A stretch of DNA of 64,000 nt from NCBI GenBank assembly GCA_028456385.1, contig JALNQF010000217.1, positions 1 through 64,000 of the forward strand, read 5' to 3'. Shown here in pieces: positions 13,901-24,549 of this stretch (the first letter of the stretch is position 1; every line of letters begins with the position of its first letter). Made by a program: the position numbers and the translations under genes. Source of the DNA: Ophiosphaerella korrae. Its lineage: Eukaryota > Ascomycota > Dothideomycetes > Pleosporales > Phaeosphaeriaceae. The notes below the pieces were generated by a model that was given only the letters and a program-made list of their open reading frames with translations, was not told where the DNA came from and searched no databases.

Positions 13901-14612
13901 TAGCTTTAATCTAAGCTCTATTCTACTTAATATAGTTTTATAGTTTTTTATTCTATATAGTTAGAGTATAAATTAATAGTTATATACTCTCTTTATTAGC
14001 AATTAGATTGTTTAGGTTTAACTTAACTACTCTCTAGTTAGTTGCGTCTAACTTATAACTACTTAGAGGTACTTTACCTCTTTTCTTAGGTATACTTTCT
14101 ACTATTATATTAGCTTAGACTATATAGTACTTATACTTTACTTCTTCTAATAACTAAATTAGTAAAGTATAATAGGATTGCCTATTGTTAACTATAAGTA
14201 GCTCTTTTAGGGGGGTGTTAGTAGATTAGAAGTTAATAACTAAAGTACGTATAGTAATTAAGTACTAAGCTATAAACAATAGAATAATTCTCGCAATATT
14301 AAAGTTATCGCTCTTAGTTAATAATTAAATTACTAATACTATCTTAATAATACGTATTACTATAAACTATATACTTTTGTTTTGTGCCTAATCTATAGTA
14401 CAACTTTATAGATTATCTTAATCTATCGCTCTATTACGTAGATCTATAGATTACTTAACCTATTACATGTAACTATAGATTACCTATATTACAAGTCCTA
14501 ATTATAGGTTGTTTCCTAATCTAGGTTATTACTCTGCTTATTCTATACTTTGTTAGTACTTACGTTAGGACTAATTAGTTCTATTTCGATTTCTCTTGTT
14601 ATATCTATAACA
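10929..14612 (-). mobile_element. Gypsy-0: right part of the old host element (RT, gag, 5' LTR)
   Basis: This continues the RT region broken at 3869, with the NAYY-like RT motif near 11130-11180 on the minus strand and gag zinc-knuckle remains near 13110-13190. It ends in its own LTR. It is more AT-rich and diverged than Gypsy-2, as expected for an older insertion. No open frame is left. Its 3' half lies left of Gypsy-1, outside the window. Confidence 0.88.
14168..14612 (-). repeat. 5' LTR of Gypsy-0
   Basis: About 445 bp, TA (from TG) to CA, aligned with the other LTRs. It has eroded hairpin repeats at about 14390-14490. Sequence to the right is no longer element-like. Confidence 0.8.
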
Positions 14613-15694
14613 ACCCTACTATAGTTATAGTCTAAAGTAGAGGAGATATACTATACTAGTGTATAAAAGGCTCTACAATTATAAAAAGAGTAAAGTAAGT
14701 ATTATTCTCTTTTAGATACTAATAGTACTATTTAATACTATTTGTTATTCCTTTACTATCTCTTATAGCCTATAGTAAGTACTATTATCTTTTAGCTACT
14801 CTTTAACACTATTATATATTATATAAGTCTATTAATACAATTAAAATAGCTTTGTAGCTTAATAGGATAGCTATAGTAAAAGTTCTAATAGTACTACCTA
14901 TTAAATTTAAGCTTTAAGAGTAGGCAGCTATAGCTACTATACTATTCAAGATAATTAGAGACGATATAACTTGTGTTCGGTTTATCTACGTTTTAGATTA
15001 AATCTACTAGTTACAAGAGACTTGTTACCTAAGGGCCTTAAAACGTACTAGAGATTTTGTAGTATTAGATAGCTATAAACCTCCTCTACTAAGTAAGTAA
15101 AAGAAGACAGCTAATAGCTATAGTAGATACCTACTAATTTAAGGTGGCTAGGTTGTAAAAAAAGAGCCTAATGCACCTAAGTGCGAAGTTATTGTAGAGA
15201 TTAAGTCTCGATATCTGTACCTAGTAGTACTGCCCTATCTTGTGTACAGCTTTTGTATAGGCAACGAGCAGTTCTTGTACGAACAACGCATAAAACCCTG
15301 GCTGCGAAATAACGCCCTTAACAACACATAGGTGCACACTTCTAGAGTGCTAAATATTAAAAGGATTTTGAATGTCCCTATCTAAACTGTTCTAGCAAGC
15401 CGTACGACAAGATGCATTTCAAGAGTTATTCCCTCGATGTACACAATGTAGCGCACTAACGCGCGCAGTCTTCTAGGTCAATGAACTAGTAAGATGTGGC
15501 TAGTCACTATAGTTATACAGGCACTAGTAGCAGCTAGCTAAGGCTTGTAATTACTGTTATCAAAGACCACCACACGAACCTGTTAAAAACGACAAGAAAG
15601 TACATAGTGTTAGCGGAGTAGTAAGAAGCAAGAAGGTTCAATGTATCGCAAAAGTCATTGATAGCTTAGCCTTTGTTGCTAAGATAAACGCCTT
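14613..15694. other. Transition from RIP-mutated to normal DNA; no gene recognised
   Basis: Up to about 14990 the sequence still has the low-CpA, TpA-rich look. From about 15150 composition becomes normal. Plus-strand translation from about 14950 gives broken stretches (for example around 15040-15260) with scattered stops that match no family I recognise; an old transposase or gene remnant is possible. The 3' end of the coiled-coil gene starts at 15695. Confidence 0.6.
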
Positions 15695-17224
15695 TCAGTC
15701 TTCAACAGTTAACGAGCCGGAACCTCTAAAGGATGGTAGACCTATGAGCTTGTGAGGGATGCCAGTACGAGAATATCGTCTCTTCTTCTGTTCTTTTTGC
15801 CACTCATCCTCGGCCCCGCGTACATAGGAGTAATGCACAAGTACGCCATGATGCAACGTCTTTATGCTACTACTACTACTCCTCACGATGACTGCTGGGA
15901 ATGCAAAGAATGCGACTTCATCCTCGCTCTCCGAGTCGGAAACTTGGGTATGCTTTGCATTCTGCTCGTACCGATAGCTCGGGTCAGAATAGAGATTCCA
16001 CGAGTCGGGATAAGACTCGTAATCCAAAGTAGCGACAATCTTTTGACGGCTCCGGCGTGATTCGGCCCACGTATCGTTGGCCTCCTCGAAGAGTTTCGTA
16101 AAATCCGCTTTCATTTTTTTGTGATCCTTTGGCGTTGATAGAGTCCCAAACCCCTCCAGAAGCCACTGAATGAGTCCATGGATGTCCTTTCCCTGGAGTG
16201 ACAACTCCACAGATCCTGAGATCAACAACGCACGTACAAGCAACTCCTTCTGTACGTCCTGTTTCGCCAATTCCAAGAGAATATCATCAAGGCTAGCCTC
16301 GGCGAGTGGTAGCGTCACTGCTGTGAAGATCCATTTAACGAGAGCAAGGGCGATAACGTTCAACATCACAGTCTGACGTGCCAATTTCGCAGCTGAGCTG
16401 TTACTGGGATGAATCAAGATGGATCCGGATGGTGGACGCAGAAAACTGCATGCTTGCTGGATCCATTTGTCGTGATTCTAATAGGAGAAAAAGATGTCAG
16501 CAGCTACGGCAGCGCGAGGCTTTTCTCACTAACCTCAAATAACTCATCAGGCACATCCGGGGAGAAATATTTCTTCACCAAGGACTCTGTATCTTTCCAT
16601 ATCTTCCTGATCGACTTCGAGCTAACAAGTGACGATTCAGCAGCTTACTCTCTAAGGACTGTGGTGGAGGGATGCATACAATTTCGCGGAGTCTAGGCAG
16701 ATAAGATTCGTAGTGTAACTATCGTAGATGTCTAATCGCTTCTTACTAGCATCTAGTTGGCTAACTGCATCCCGCTTCGCAGCAATTTCGTTCTGAATGT
16801 CGGCTGACAGAGTTTTATCCGTTGCCTTGAGCGTGTTAACTTCGTTTTGCAATTGGGATGATTCTTTCTCCTTCATTGCTAGCAACTGTTTGGCATTATT
16901 CGCCTCTGCCTCTACCTTTGTCTTCTCATTCGTTATCAGCTCCAACTTTTTCGTTAACTCAGCATTCTCCACCTTCCCGCGACTGACTTCTTTGTTTACT
17001 GTCAAGGTGTAGATGTTAACAGCTGACTCTAATTCCTTGATTTTACCATCTTTCTCCTTGAGCTCGGCCTCCATTCGTACGAGTGCTTTTTTTGCTTCTG
17101 CTGTCTCGGTATATACATCTTTGTACCTCAAGAAGTCTTCCGCTGCGCCTTGGAAACGAAGGAGTGACTCGAAGGCGGCATCTACCTGTTCGGGTGTGGA
17201 TTCAACCTTGGTGACAGTAGCCAT
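15695..17224 (-). CDS. Coiled-coil fungal protein of unknown function, three exons
   Basis: Proposed exons on the minus strand: 16680-17224, 16534-16606 and 15695-16477, giving 1401 nt and 466 residues. Intron 1 (73 bp, GTATGC..CAG) and intron 2 (56 bp, GTTAGT..TAG, branch site CTGAC) join in frame and restore the segment KLKIWKDTESLVKKYF. Residues about 38-170 are Lys/Glu/Ala-rich with heptad-like spacing, a coiled coil. The middle third has the stretch HPSNSSAAKLARQTVMLNV and probable helices. The C-terminal third is acidic, then basic. I see no signal peptide, membrane span or catalytic motif. From memory this looks like an unnamed Pezizomycotina family with an N-terminal coiled coil followed by an IWxD..LVxxYF block; I cannot name a function. 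The ATG at 17224 is the first in frame. It is the first gene beside the left repeat block yet carries no stop codons, so it has escaped RIP. Confidence 0.8.
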
Positions 17225-17893
17225 TCTCTAAGGGAGATCGGAGATCGGCGATCCGGGCGGTCCACAATGTTCTTGATACGAACTACCGGTTTATGAGAGG
17301 GATAGTCTCATATTTAAAGCGCAAGGTGGAGGCGTAGCCACTGGGTAGGCTGTTGTGTTTGCCACCGAACCACCATACTCGAATAGAGCCACCCGACCGC
17401 ACGGTTGCCCGATTGGCTGTCCACGTTTCTTGAGGGTATTGGCCAACCGTGCGGGGCCATGAAGCCGCTTCTGTGATGACACGCATAGATGGCGCCATCC
17501 TTGGTTCTCAGGCATTAGAAGCGCGGGGGACCCGCGGGCATGGATTCACCGGGAGATCAAACGTTGACACCACTCGTTAGCGCTCTCTTATTCCTGAAGC
17601 GGACCGCATCGCACAGCAGACTGGTAGGTATTCAAAGCTAGCGAGGGCCCAGCCTTGTCAGACTGAGCCAACTAGCCTATTAAGCCCACGCAGTCCTTCA
17701 AAGTCTGGCATAAACCTAACGGTACGACAGCACATAGCAGCGAGTCAATCAAAACAAGACAGATTCCTGGGCTTTGAGTTCTGGTTGTGATCGACGGTCG
17801 CATCGTGGAATCAAAGTTACGGCTGGAGTGGATGTTCTGACCGGTTGCTGTGCCGCGTACATGCATAGGATATCGGGGAGCTAACAACGAGGT
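17225..17893. other. Intergenic region upstream of the coiled-coil gene
   Basis: Normal base composition. Short frames on both strands resemble no family. It probably holds the promoter of the minus-strand gene. The 3' part adjoins a pogo transposon stub. Confidence 0.5.
17312..17320 (-). promoter_or_regulatory. Possible TATA-like box of the coiled-coil gene
   Basis: On the minus strand CTTTAAATA lies about 90 bp upstream of the ATG at 17224. Position and sequence are plausible, but fungal core promoters are loose, so this is weak. Confidence 0.25.
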
Positions 17894-18113
17894 GGACGGC
17901 GCAACGCGCGGGACGGCGCAACGCCCGCCCCATCAAAATCCGACCCCAACTTCAACGCCGTATAACTACATCAATATGGTGCCAATTCAGGCTGCCCTCG
18001 CAGCTATAGAATTGCTAGGACCTGAAGAAGAACTTAATTATACGCAAATTACTGAAAATTATAGTGTTGCACGATCTACGCTTAGGGCTGCACACGCGCT
18101 AACCCTAGCTTGA
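17894..18113 (+). pseudogene. Stub of a pogo/Fot1-like (Tc1-mariner) transposase
   Basis: From an ATG at 17976 the frame encodes 45 residues, MVPIQAALAAIELLGPEEEL then NYTQITENYSVARSTLRAAH, before a stop at 18113. This is the N-terminal psq-type helix-turn-helix of fungal pogo/Fot1 transposases (usual pattern: ALAAIES...L.YT.IA..YGV.RSTL..RH). The centromere-protein-B-like domain and the DDE catalytic domain are absent, and translation of the next 200 bp shows nothing recognisable. Just upstream, a 14-bp GC-rich unit is directly repeated (17894-17907 and 17911-17924), as is common in the termini and leaders of these elements. It is a truncated dead copy; the other end was not found. Confidence 0.65.
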
Positions 18114-19763
18114 CGTGGCTATCACAACCCTAGCCTAGCGCTATTTCCATGGCATCCCCGGCTAATCTTGCTATGGCATCCTTGGCTAACCTGGCTGCCT
18201 AAGAACTTTACAGCTTGCTAAAGCACAGACTTTATACGCGAGTAGAGCAGGCAATACTCTTTCAGCCAGCGCATTCTATTTAGGAACACCTCTTTCCGTA
18301 GCCTGTACTGAGCGGTGAACTCTTTTTTTGGTTCCTACATTGGAACTCGTTCCCGGTGCCTGGTTCTGGATGCAGGCGAGATCAAATATAGAGGCTGTGC
18401 TCGAACCTCCTGGCACCCACCCGCTCAGATTGCGTGACGGGGATTGAATACATTCTAGTGGGCGAAGGAGGTTGAAATTGGCATCGAATATCGCCGCTTC
18501 TAGTAGGGGGCGCAAAGAGGCCCCGAGTCAATCACGAGATGAATCTGGAACTAGACACTCGGAGTTGAATAGTAAAAACTAAAACAAGGCCGCCCTTAGT
18601 AGTTTACTATCCAATGCCGGTCAGTAATATTAGTTTCTCTAGAAAACTAGTCGCTCCGAAATCTAGGAACTAGAAATAAACTTGCGTAACGGCTACCCAG
18701 TGTCGTGTAGCTAAGGGGAGCCCGACCGTGAATCTCGCAGTGAACCTCGTCACAGCCTTCTGGTTCCGGATCCCTTCCGACTCCCCGGGATCTGATCTGA
18801 TCCCGTAATGGATCTCTCGGCATCCAATCATTATAAGTGGCGATATCTGAGGTCTATTTCAACCTCTTCCTCCCCCACGCCAAAACAACTTCAACGCCTC
18901 TCAGACAAGGTCATAGCGGGTGCGGTTTGGCCGTCCTCCTTGCTAGCAGCGGCAACCCAGCAGAGAGCTTTAGGACTATTGCCACCTCGCCAGTTTGAAA
19001 CCGCGATTCATCTGAACGTTTTTCCTATCGATATCTGCTCAAAGACGAATTACACCTGCATCACAAAGACCAGACCCTATGGCATTTCGGAATTGTCGGC
19101 CTTCCGACACTGCCACCGCCCAACTTCCAGCAGAATCCAGTCAACTAAAGATGGACGCTACCTTGATCTGGGATAAGGAAGCGGGTACGATGCTCTTTAG
19201 CGAGGGAACTGCGTTCTTCAAATCATTTTTGATTGCTGCCTGCAAAAGTCAGGGATTTGGAAGCACACTTTAGATTATTGAAGCCTCCTCGTCAACACCA
19301 TGATGTGATTGGTGAGAGAGGTTTTTGGGTATTGTAAGGCTGAATATTGTGGCACAGTGCCACGCGGCTACTGATAACCTTTCCGGGACAAATATCTGTG
19401 CGCTTGCGCCCTTTGTCGAAGGACTCCTCAGCCTCACAAGTCTTTTTGGTTGAGACTCATCCAGCTATGGTCTGATGGATCCTGCAATTTATAAAATACC
19501 TAGCCTCTCCCTCGATGCTGTTGTGTTCTTACTTAGACTTCGCTTGTTTATCTAGTATTATTCCGAATTGTGCCGTTGTACTTGGGACTGCATTCTTTTG
19601 TGTGATATTTCAGGTATCTCAGATACGTATGAGTAGCCCCCCAAACGTTAGCCTGTTACACGCTAGCCACACCGATCCAGTTCTCCTCGGGCTGAGTAGT
19701 CAATGCACTCTTCTTCTCCTCTCATAGACTCTTTACATTTTGCGCACAGGCCCCCTTCCCAAA
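18114..19763. other. Intergenic region with no supported gene
   Basis: Open frames at 18808-19176 and 19079-19273 (plus strand) show no family signature, no convincing splice sites and unremarkable composition. I treat them as chance. The right end holds the probable promoter of the membrane-protein gene. Confidence 0.5.
19490..19497 (+). promoter_or_regulatory. Candidate TATA box of the membrane-protein gene
   Basis: TATAAAAT lies about 270 bp upstream of the proposed ATG at 19764. Pyrimidine-rich stretches follow it, and the 5' leader would be about 240 nt. Placement is plausible but unproven. Confidence 0.35.
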
Positions 19764-21538
19764 ATGTGTCGCAGTTCTTTTGTCCTCATCTCGTGTGCTA
19801 CTGCAGCCTCGGTCATGGCAGCCGGAATGGACGCTACAACATTTCGACGCTGCTACGACGAAAAGATAAAACCCTTTAACATCAGTACCTCTGCAAGTGA
19901 CCTCATATGTTCTCGAGCGAACGGCTCTGCTATCCTAGGTTCCCAATCTCAGCCCTATGTTACCGTGAAAGGCTGTCAGTCACTCTGCGGCGGAGGATAC
20001 CAACTGTGGCCGGGATCAGAAACTGGACTACGTTTTCTCTGGTTCATCACCCCCATTTTTCTTCTGGCCGCAAGGTACGCTTATGCGCCCATTGGAGTCT
20101 CCAACAAAATTTGGACCTACATCCATCTTGTCGGAGACCCGATCGACTCTATGTGGAACACCCTTATTGGCCAGGAAATGGCACGAAGGAACTATCATCT
20201 GGCCCAAGAGATAGCACCGGGAGCAGCCAAGGAAGTTGCAGCAATCTGGACGGCCTACGATACATGGTGGCAGGACGCTGCTCTCTATACCAAGAGAAAC
20301 CTCGAAGACCGGAATCTAATTCCGGCAGACCAAAACAATGCTGTTCCGAAAGATACCAAGATTCCGGATTTGCTTCGATATGAAGAGATGTATCATATCA
20401 AGAAGTGCACCATTCGATTGGCCAAGAACAGGTAGGCATTGCAAGCGGAATGCCATGTTGTCCCCAACGCTCTAGGCTGATGCGCTTTTCTAGATCGACA
20501 AACCTTGTACTGTCTTGGATCGCAATTATAATTTTCCTCGCCTCCATGGTAGGAGCCTACGTCCGCACCGCCACGACGCAAAAGACGAACCAAACCTCGC
20601 ACACTCTCGCGATCGTCATGCTATTCTCATTCCTAGTCTTTGCAGTCTACATCAGCGGACACGTGGGTAATTTCTCGAGAGTCGGGGACGCCATTGAGGA
20701 CTTGGACAAGCTGTCCAAACAATGCAAGGATCTGTTTCCGGAGCTGGACGGCGTCGCCGTACCAAAAGAAGGAGGTGCAGCTTTCAAGGATCGCTTTGGA
20801 AAGGCCTCCACCTACGCCGGAATCAACCACTCGTGGAGGCCAAACAAGACGTTGGCGAAACTTAACGAATCCGACCGGAGCATATGGGTCCTTTTCGCGT
20901 TGAGTTTTCTCGTTGTCACGATTGCCTGGCTCTTCGCATTTCTGCTCTCCTACAAAACTCCACGTGCTGGTTTCGGCTGCCGTTCGCTGACATGGACCTG
21001 CATATATCTAGCTTGGGTCTTTTCCGCATTAATCGACGTCGCCTGCTACAAGCTCTCTCCGCCTACGACGCCCAGAGGATTCCACCGCTGGTGGAGGTAC
21101 GGCTCGATCCCTAAAGACGCCTTCTTCACGGCCAGCATCATGGTTCTGGTGGTTGTGGTTCAGTTTGGCTATTACAACAGTTGCTGGTGCATGGCTAGCA
21201 ACTTTCTTGAGAGGGCGGATCCACGAGCCATCTGTATCGATCTCGGGCCGGTTACGAAAGATCAACTTTATCAGAATTGGTTAATGTGGTTGTCATTCCC
21301 TCTTTGTGGGTTGGTTGGGATTCTCGCAATCATCTTTTGGGCTGGTTATGAGGGAGAAGGCGGGCGGATGCTGTTCTATCGCACCGAAAGCGACTTGGTG
21401 TCGGAAGAGAAGGCATTGAAAACTATAAGGATTAGACGGAATATGCCACTCGGAGATGATGAAAGGGACGCATTGGCCGAAGGAGGCAGCTGGAGGGAAC
21501 TTCAACCCTTGGTAGCGCGTGGAGGTAGCGGTTTATAA
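19764..21538 (+). CDS. Seven-span integral membrane protein with secretion signal, function unknown
   Basis: Exons 19764-20431 and 20494-21538 join across a 62-bp intron (GTAGGC..TAG, CTGAT branch site) to give 570 residues. I prefer the ATG at 19764 over 19740 because it begins directly with a signal peptide (residues 1-20, ending AASVMAAG). The outer N-terminal part has several Cys and N-glycosylation sequons (NIS, NGS). Hydrophobic spans are at about 89-107, 228-246, 260-279, 353-375, 388-406, 432-450 and 485-506. A soluble segment of about 70 residues separates the third and fourth spans. The C-terminal about 60 residues are charged and end in Gly-rich sequence, probably cytosolic. The architecture is compatible with a receptor-like or transporter-like protein, but I see no GPCR, MFS or channel motif. 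The frame is intact. Confidence 0.8.
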
Positions 21539-21990
21539 GAGCAGCATTAAGATTCTGAACAAGGCGGAAACCGTAAAGAAGCTCAGCTATGAACGCTATG
21601 TAATCTGAATTGAGTTACTAGAATTCCAGGTGGTGTCTGACTACTTGATGACAACACCGGGTGGTCCGTTGCTCGAGCAAGCCAGTTTGTCAAGAAAGTC
21701 AAGTTTGTGATATCCGGATAGTAAATCTGGCTAGAGTTTTGTGAGCCAATAATGGCCGTATACATTCTTATAGAAGAGGGTCAGAAATGCGTCTCTCCTA
21801 TTGTCGCCTTAGTATAGACTCTTATTCGTGCTGTTTGGGTTGGGTAGCTGTAGCTTATTCCCGGAGGCGGTAGGTAAGGACTTTTGAAAGAGATCTCGGT
21901 GCTAGCCGTGGTTTGGCGCCATTAGTTCCAAGCTCGCTTGATCCATAGCCAGTTGGCCCGCCGCCTCCCCGCATGTATCAACAGGATCAC
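21539..21990. other. Intergenic region
   Basis: No gene recognised. At 21903-21925 the 13-base string GTGGTTTGGCGCC also occurs, inverted, near 42822-42834 at the other end of the island; this may be a shared repeat fragment. Confidence 0.4.
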
Positions 21991-23650
21991 GTCCTGCATA
22001 GCATGGCTTTTTCTTCTCTCTCCTCACACTCTCTCGACCGAATTCAAGGCTAGCTGTGCGCGTCTCCCGATCCAGCGCTCAGCGCATCACCGTCGTGCCC
22101 ACCGACGCCCCCAAAATCGCCGGCAGCCAACAGCTCCACAATCGCCGAAGCCATGCCGTATCGATAACAGCAATGCTGTGCGCAGCTCCAGCCCAGGTAA
22201 AAGACGGCGCAAAGAGGATGACTCCCTCGTGGGACAAAGTGTCTCCCCAAGTCGCCATCTCACAGAGCTGCACACCCCTCGACCATCCATTTCGCTCTCC
22301 CCTATAACTATGCCCCGTAAGCCGCTGTCGGACGACGCCATGGCATGCTTGGGGCGGTTGAGGAGGTGATTGGGCAGTGCTCTGAAGGGCAGTTATATTC
22401 CGGGAGGTCTCAAAGACGCCATTGAGTGCGACCCACACTTTCGGCTTTCTCTATCTATGGAGCCTGTTTATGAAGAAGCCTTTGATCACGAGGATAAGCG
22501 CACGCTAGCCGACTTTGCGCTCCTCGACACCCTGCAGCAGGCGGAGAAGATATTCGAGGGTGTTACCCTCTGCACACGGTTTGGAAGAGACGAGAACGCA
22601 TGGTGCTTCAGCATCGTCCGGCCACTTATTGAGCTTGCCATCAAACTCCACGGCAAGGACAAGTGGCGGCCTGGGAGCGTGTAAGTCGCAGTCACCCTTC
22701 TCTTATGCCTTGGCCGCTAAACTCGCAGACAATCCCAAAGCATAAACCCCCTGTACCTCTCCCGCGTACCTGACCCCCCTCCACTCCGAGCAAGGAGCGC
22801 TATCTCTTCCGCAAAACCGACCTCTGTTTCTCGTACTCGTACCTCTGTCCGCGTTTCCGCGCACTATACAACCAGCTGGAGGAAGTGAATGCAATGCATG
22901 TTTCCCATACCATGGACAACTTCACCTCGCGTGCCATCCTCTTTTCCGGCATCCAAGTCAAGCCAGAGAATGGCGACCAGAAAGAGGCTGAGCTGCAGAT
23001 GGGTATCTGGATGGCGGCGAGCTTGCGGAAGAAGGTGGGGTGGGTGAGGAGAGCTTCGGAAAGAGCTCTCCTCGCCAACTCCATCTTCTTGGAAAGCGAA
23101 CCCAATGCTCGAGTCGGTCATGATGGTTCGAACGAGACTCAAAATCTCCATATCAATGTGTTAGAATATTTGGTCACAAAGTGATGCATGTGAGTTCAGG
23201 TAAGAATTGGGTTGACTGATGCTTGTCCCCCGTCTATCTGTGTGCCGGCTTGCTCCTTTTATCCCTCGTGAGTTCCGTTGACTCCCGTGCCCAGAGGGGT
23301 GCTGCTCCGGATGCTGCTCCGGATGCCGTTTGGGATGCCGCGTAGTTGAATTACGCCATCTCAGTCGTCATCCAGATCGCGCAAGCCAGCCAGCTCGCAA
23401 GCTCTATCTGCGGTAGCAATCTGACACAATGCCGACGACGACCCTTCCATCACCATCATCGGCCACGAGCACAAGATCTACTACGCCTACCCATCCTCTA
23501 CCACTGGCGACGTCACGATCCTCGGACCAGACGAAACATTTACAAATTTGTCAACTCGCTCCGTCCAAGGCATAAACTCATAAGTTTCTATGCTACTATC
23601 TTGTATTACGGGTACCGAGCCGAAGTGGATAGTACGCAAGAAGGTGATAG
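21990..23650 (+). pseudogene. Broken PD-(D/E)XK nuclease-like fungal protein (PDDEXK_12 type)
   Basis: One frame from about 22080 gives a Ser/Pro-rich N-terminus (...SPGKRRRKEDDSLVGQ...), then a TGA at 22367-22369, then continues in the same frame (GSALKGSYIPGGLKDAIE) to 22680. A 48-bp intron (22681-22728, GTAAGT..CAG, CTAAAC branch site) joins on to QSINPLYLSRVPDP. A frameshift near 22770-22793 leads to ERYLFRKTDLCFSYSYLCP and VSHTMDNFTSRAILFSGI, then AELQMGIWMAA. A later stretch has IIGHEHKIYYAYPSS and SVQGI. As I recall the family, the core is an NHT..P.AISIETK...AELQ.GIW block followed by GH.W. Here the catalytic Glu-x-Lys reads Gln-Val-Lys, so an active-site acid also seems lost. The native start is unclear. 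At least one nonsense codon and one frameshift make it a pseudogene. Confidence 0.6.
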
Positions 23651-24243
23651 AGGAGGACTACGGAGCGACTATTTAGCGACTATTTGGACAAGGTTATTAC
23701 GGAACTTGGCAGCAGCATTTCGCATGCCAGACGCGCTTTCTAGCCTGCTTATCACGCTACGCCCTTCGCATACCCGCCTAAACACGAACACCTGCAGCTC
23801 GAAATGCGCCCAAACACCTCTCTGGCTCACCGATCAAATGGTGCTAACAGTCAAGCTTGCAGCCCGGCGCCCATTCAGTTACTCAGACCCAGCCCAAAGC
23901 TTGACGAACAACTTCGGACTCGCAGGTTGGTTGAACCCAAGTGAAAGCGATGTTGGCTGCTGGTGGAAAATGGCCTCTAGTGTGAGTCTACCTGAACCAA
24001 GGGGCAGCTGTATATTGGGTCGAGCTTGACGGACTGAAAGCTGGCCACGAGCTTGGCTGCGAGTTGTGAGCTCGTGATGATACAGGGAAAGAACAGTGAC
24101 GCGCTTTGCGACAACGCGGCAGGCACATGACGATACGGGAAAGGAGCTGCCAGCGCGCCGCCGCTCGTCTTTCTGAGTATCATCATCTACTAGCTACTAG
24201 CTGCCAGCGCACACCGCTGCTCGTTCCACGCTCAAACTCCAAC
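23651..24243 (+). other. Region after the PD-(D/E)XK pseudogene; no clear gene
   Basis: Probably the decayed 3' end of the preceding pseudogene plus spacer. GC-rich repeats of the type AGCTGCCAGCGC..CCGC occur at about 24147-24160 and 24200-24215. Confidence 0.35.
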
Positions 24244-24549
24244 ATGTCCTCGTCCAACGCTCAAACTCCAACACGTCCCCGACACGCCCTGCCCCCGGCC
24301 GCCTCGACCCCCGGCGCACGCCACCGCTCTTTTCCCGTATCGTCACCTACCATCTCAACAGCGCAGGAGCGGCCAAAGGCGAGGCTATGGAGGCGGCTCA
24401 ACAGTCCAGCACAGGGCGCGCCTTCTGACACAGGCAGCCACCAGTCCTCGTCAAGCATGCGTCCATATCAACGGCTGACGCCCCACTCTGACAACCGTAG
24501 CAACTATCATAGAAGCACAGGTAGCGTGAACGAAGAAGTAGATTGTTGA
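24244..24549 (+). CDS. Ser/Pro/Arg-rich open frame of doubtful reality
   Basis: ATG at 24244 opens 101 residues rich in Ser, Pro, Thr and Arg, with no recognisable domain. The 5' end lies in a short direct repeat (CGCTCAAACTCCAAC occurs at about 24230 and 24259), so the start region may be repeat-derived. It could be an N-terminal piece of a lost gene or chance in a GC-rich stretch. Confidence 0.2.
   Translation: MSSSNAQTPTRPRHALPPAASTPGARHRSFPVSSPTISTAQERPKARLWRRLNSPAQGAPSDTGSHQSSSSMRPYQRLTPHSDNRSNYHRSTGSVNEEVDC

Noticed and set aside
15752..17231. Several plus-strand frames opposite the coiled-coil gene
   Set aside because: Shadows of the minus-strand exons, which show correct introns and a coherent protein.
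18808..19273. Two overlapping plus-strand frames (122 and 64 codons)
   Set aside because: No domain, no good splice signals, no signal peptide; expected by chance at this base composition.
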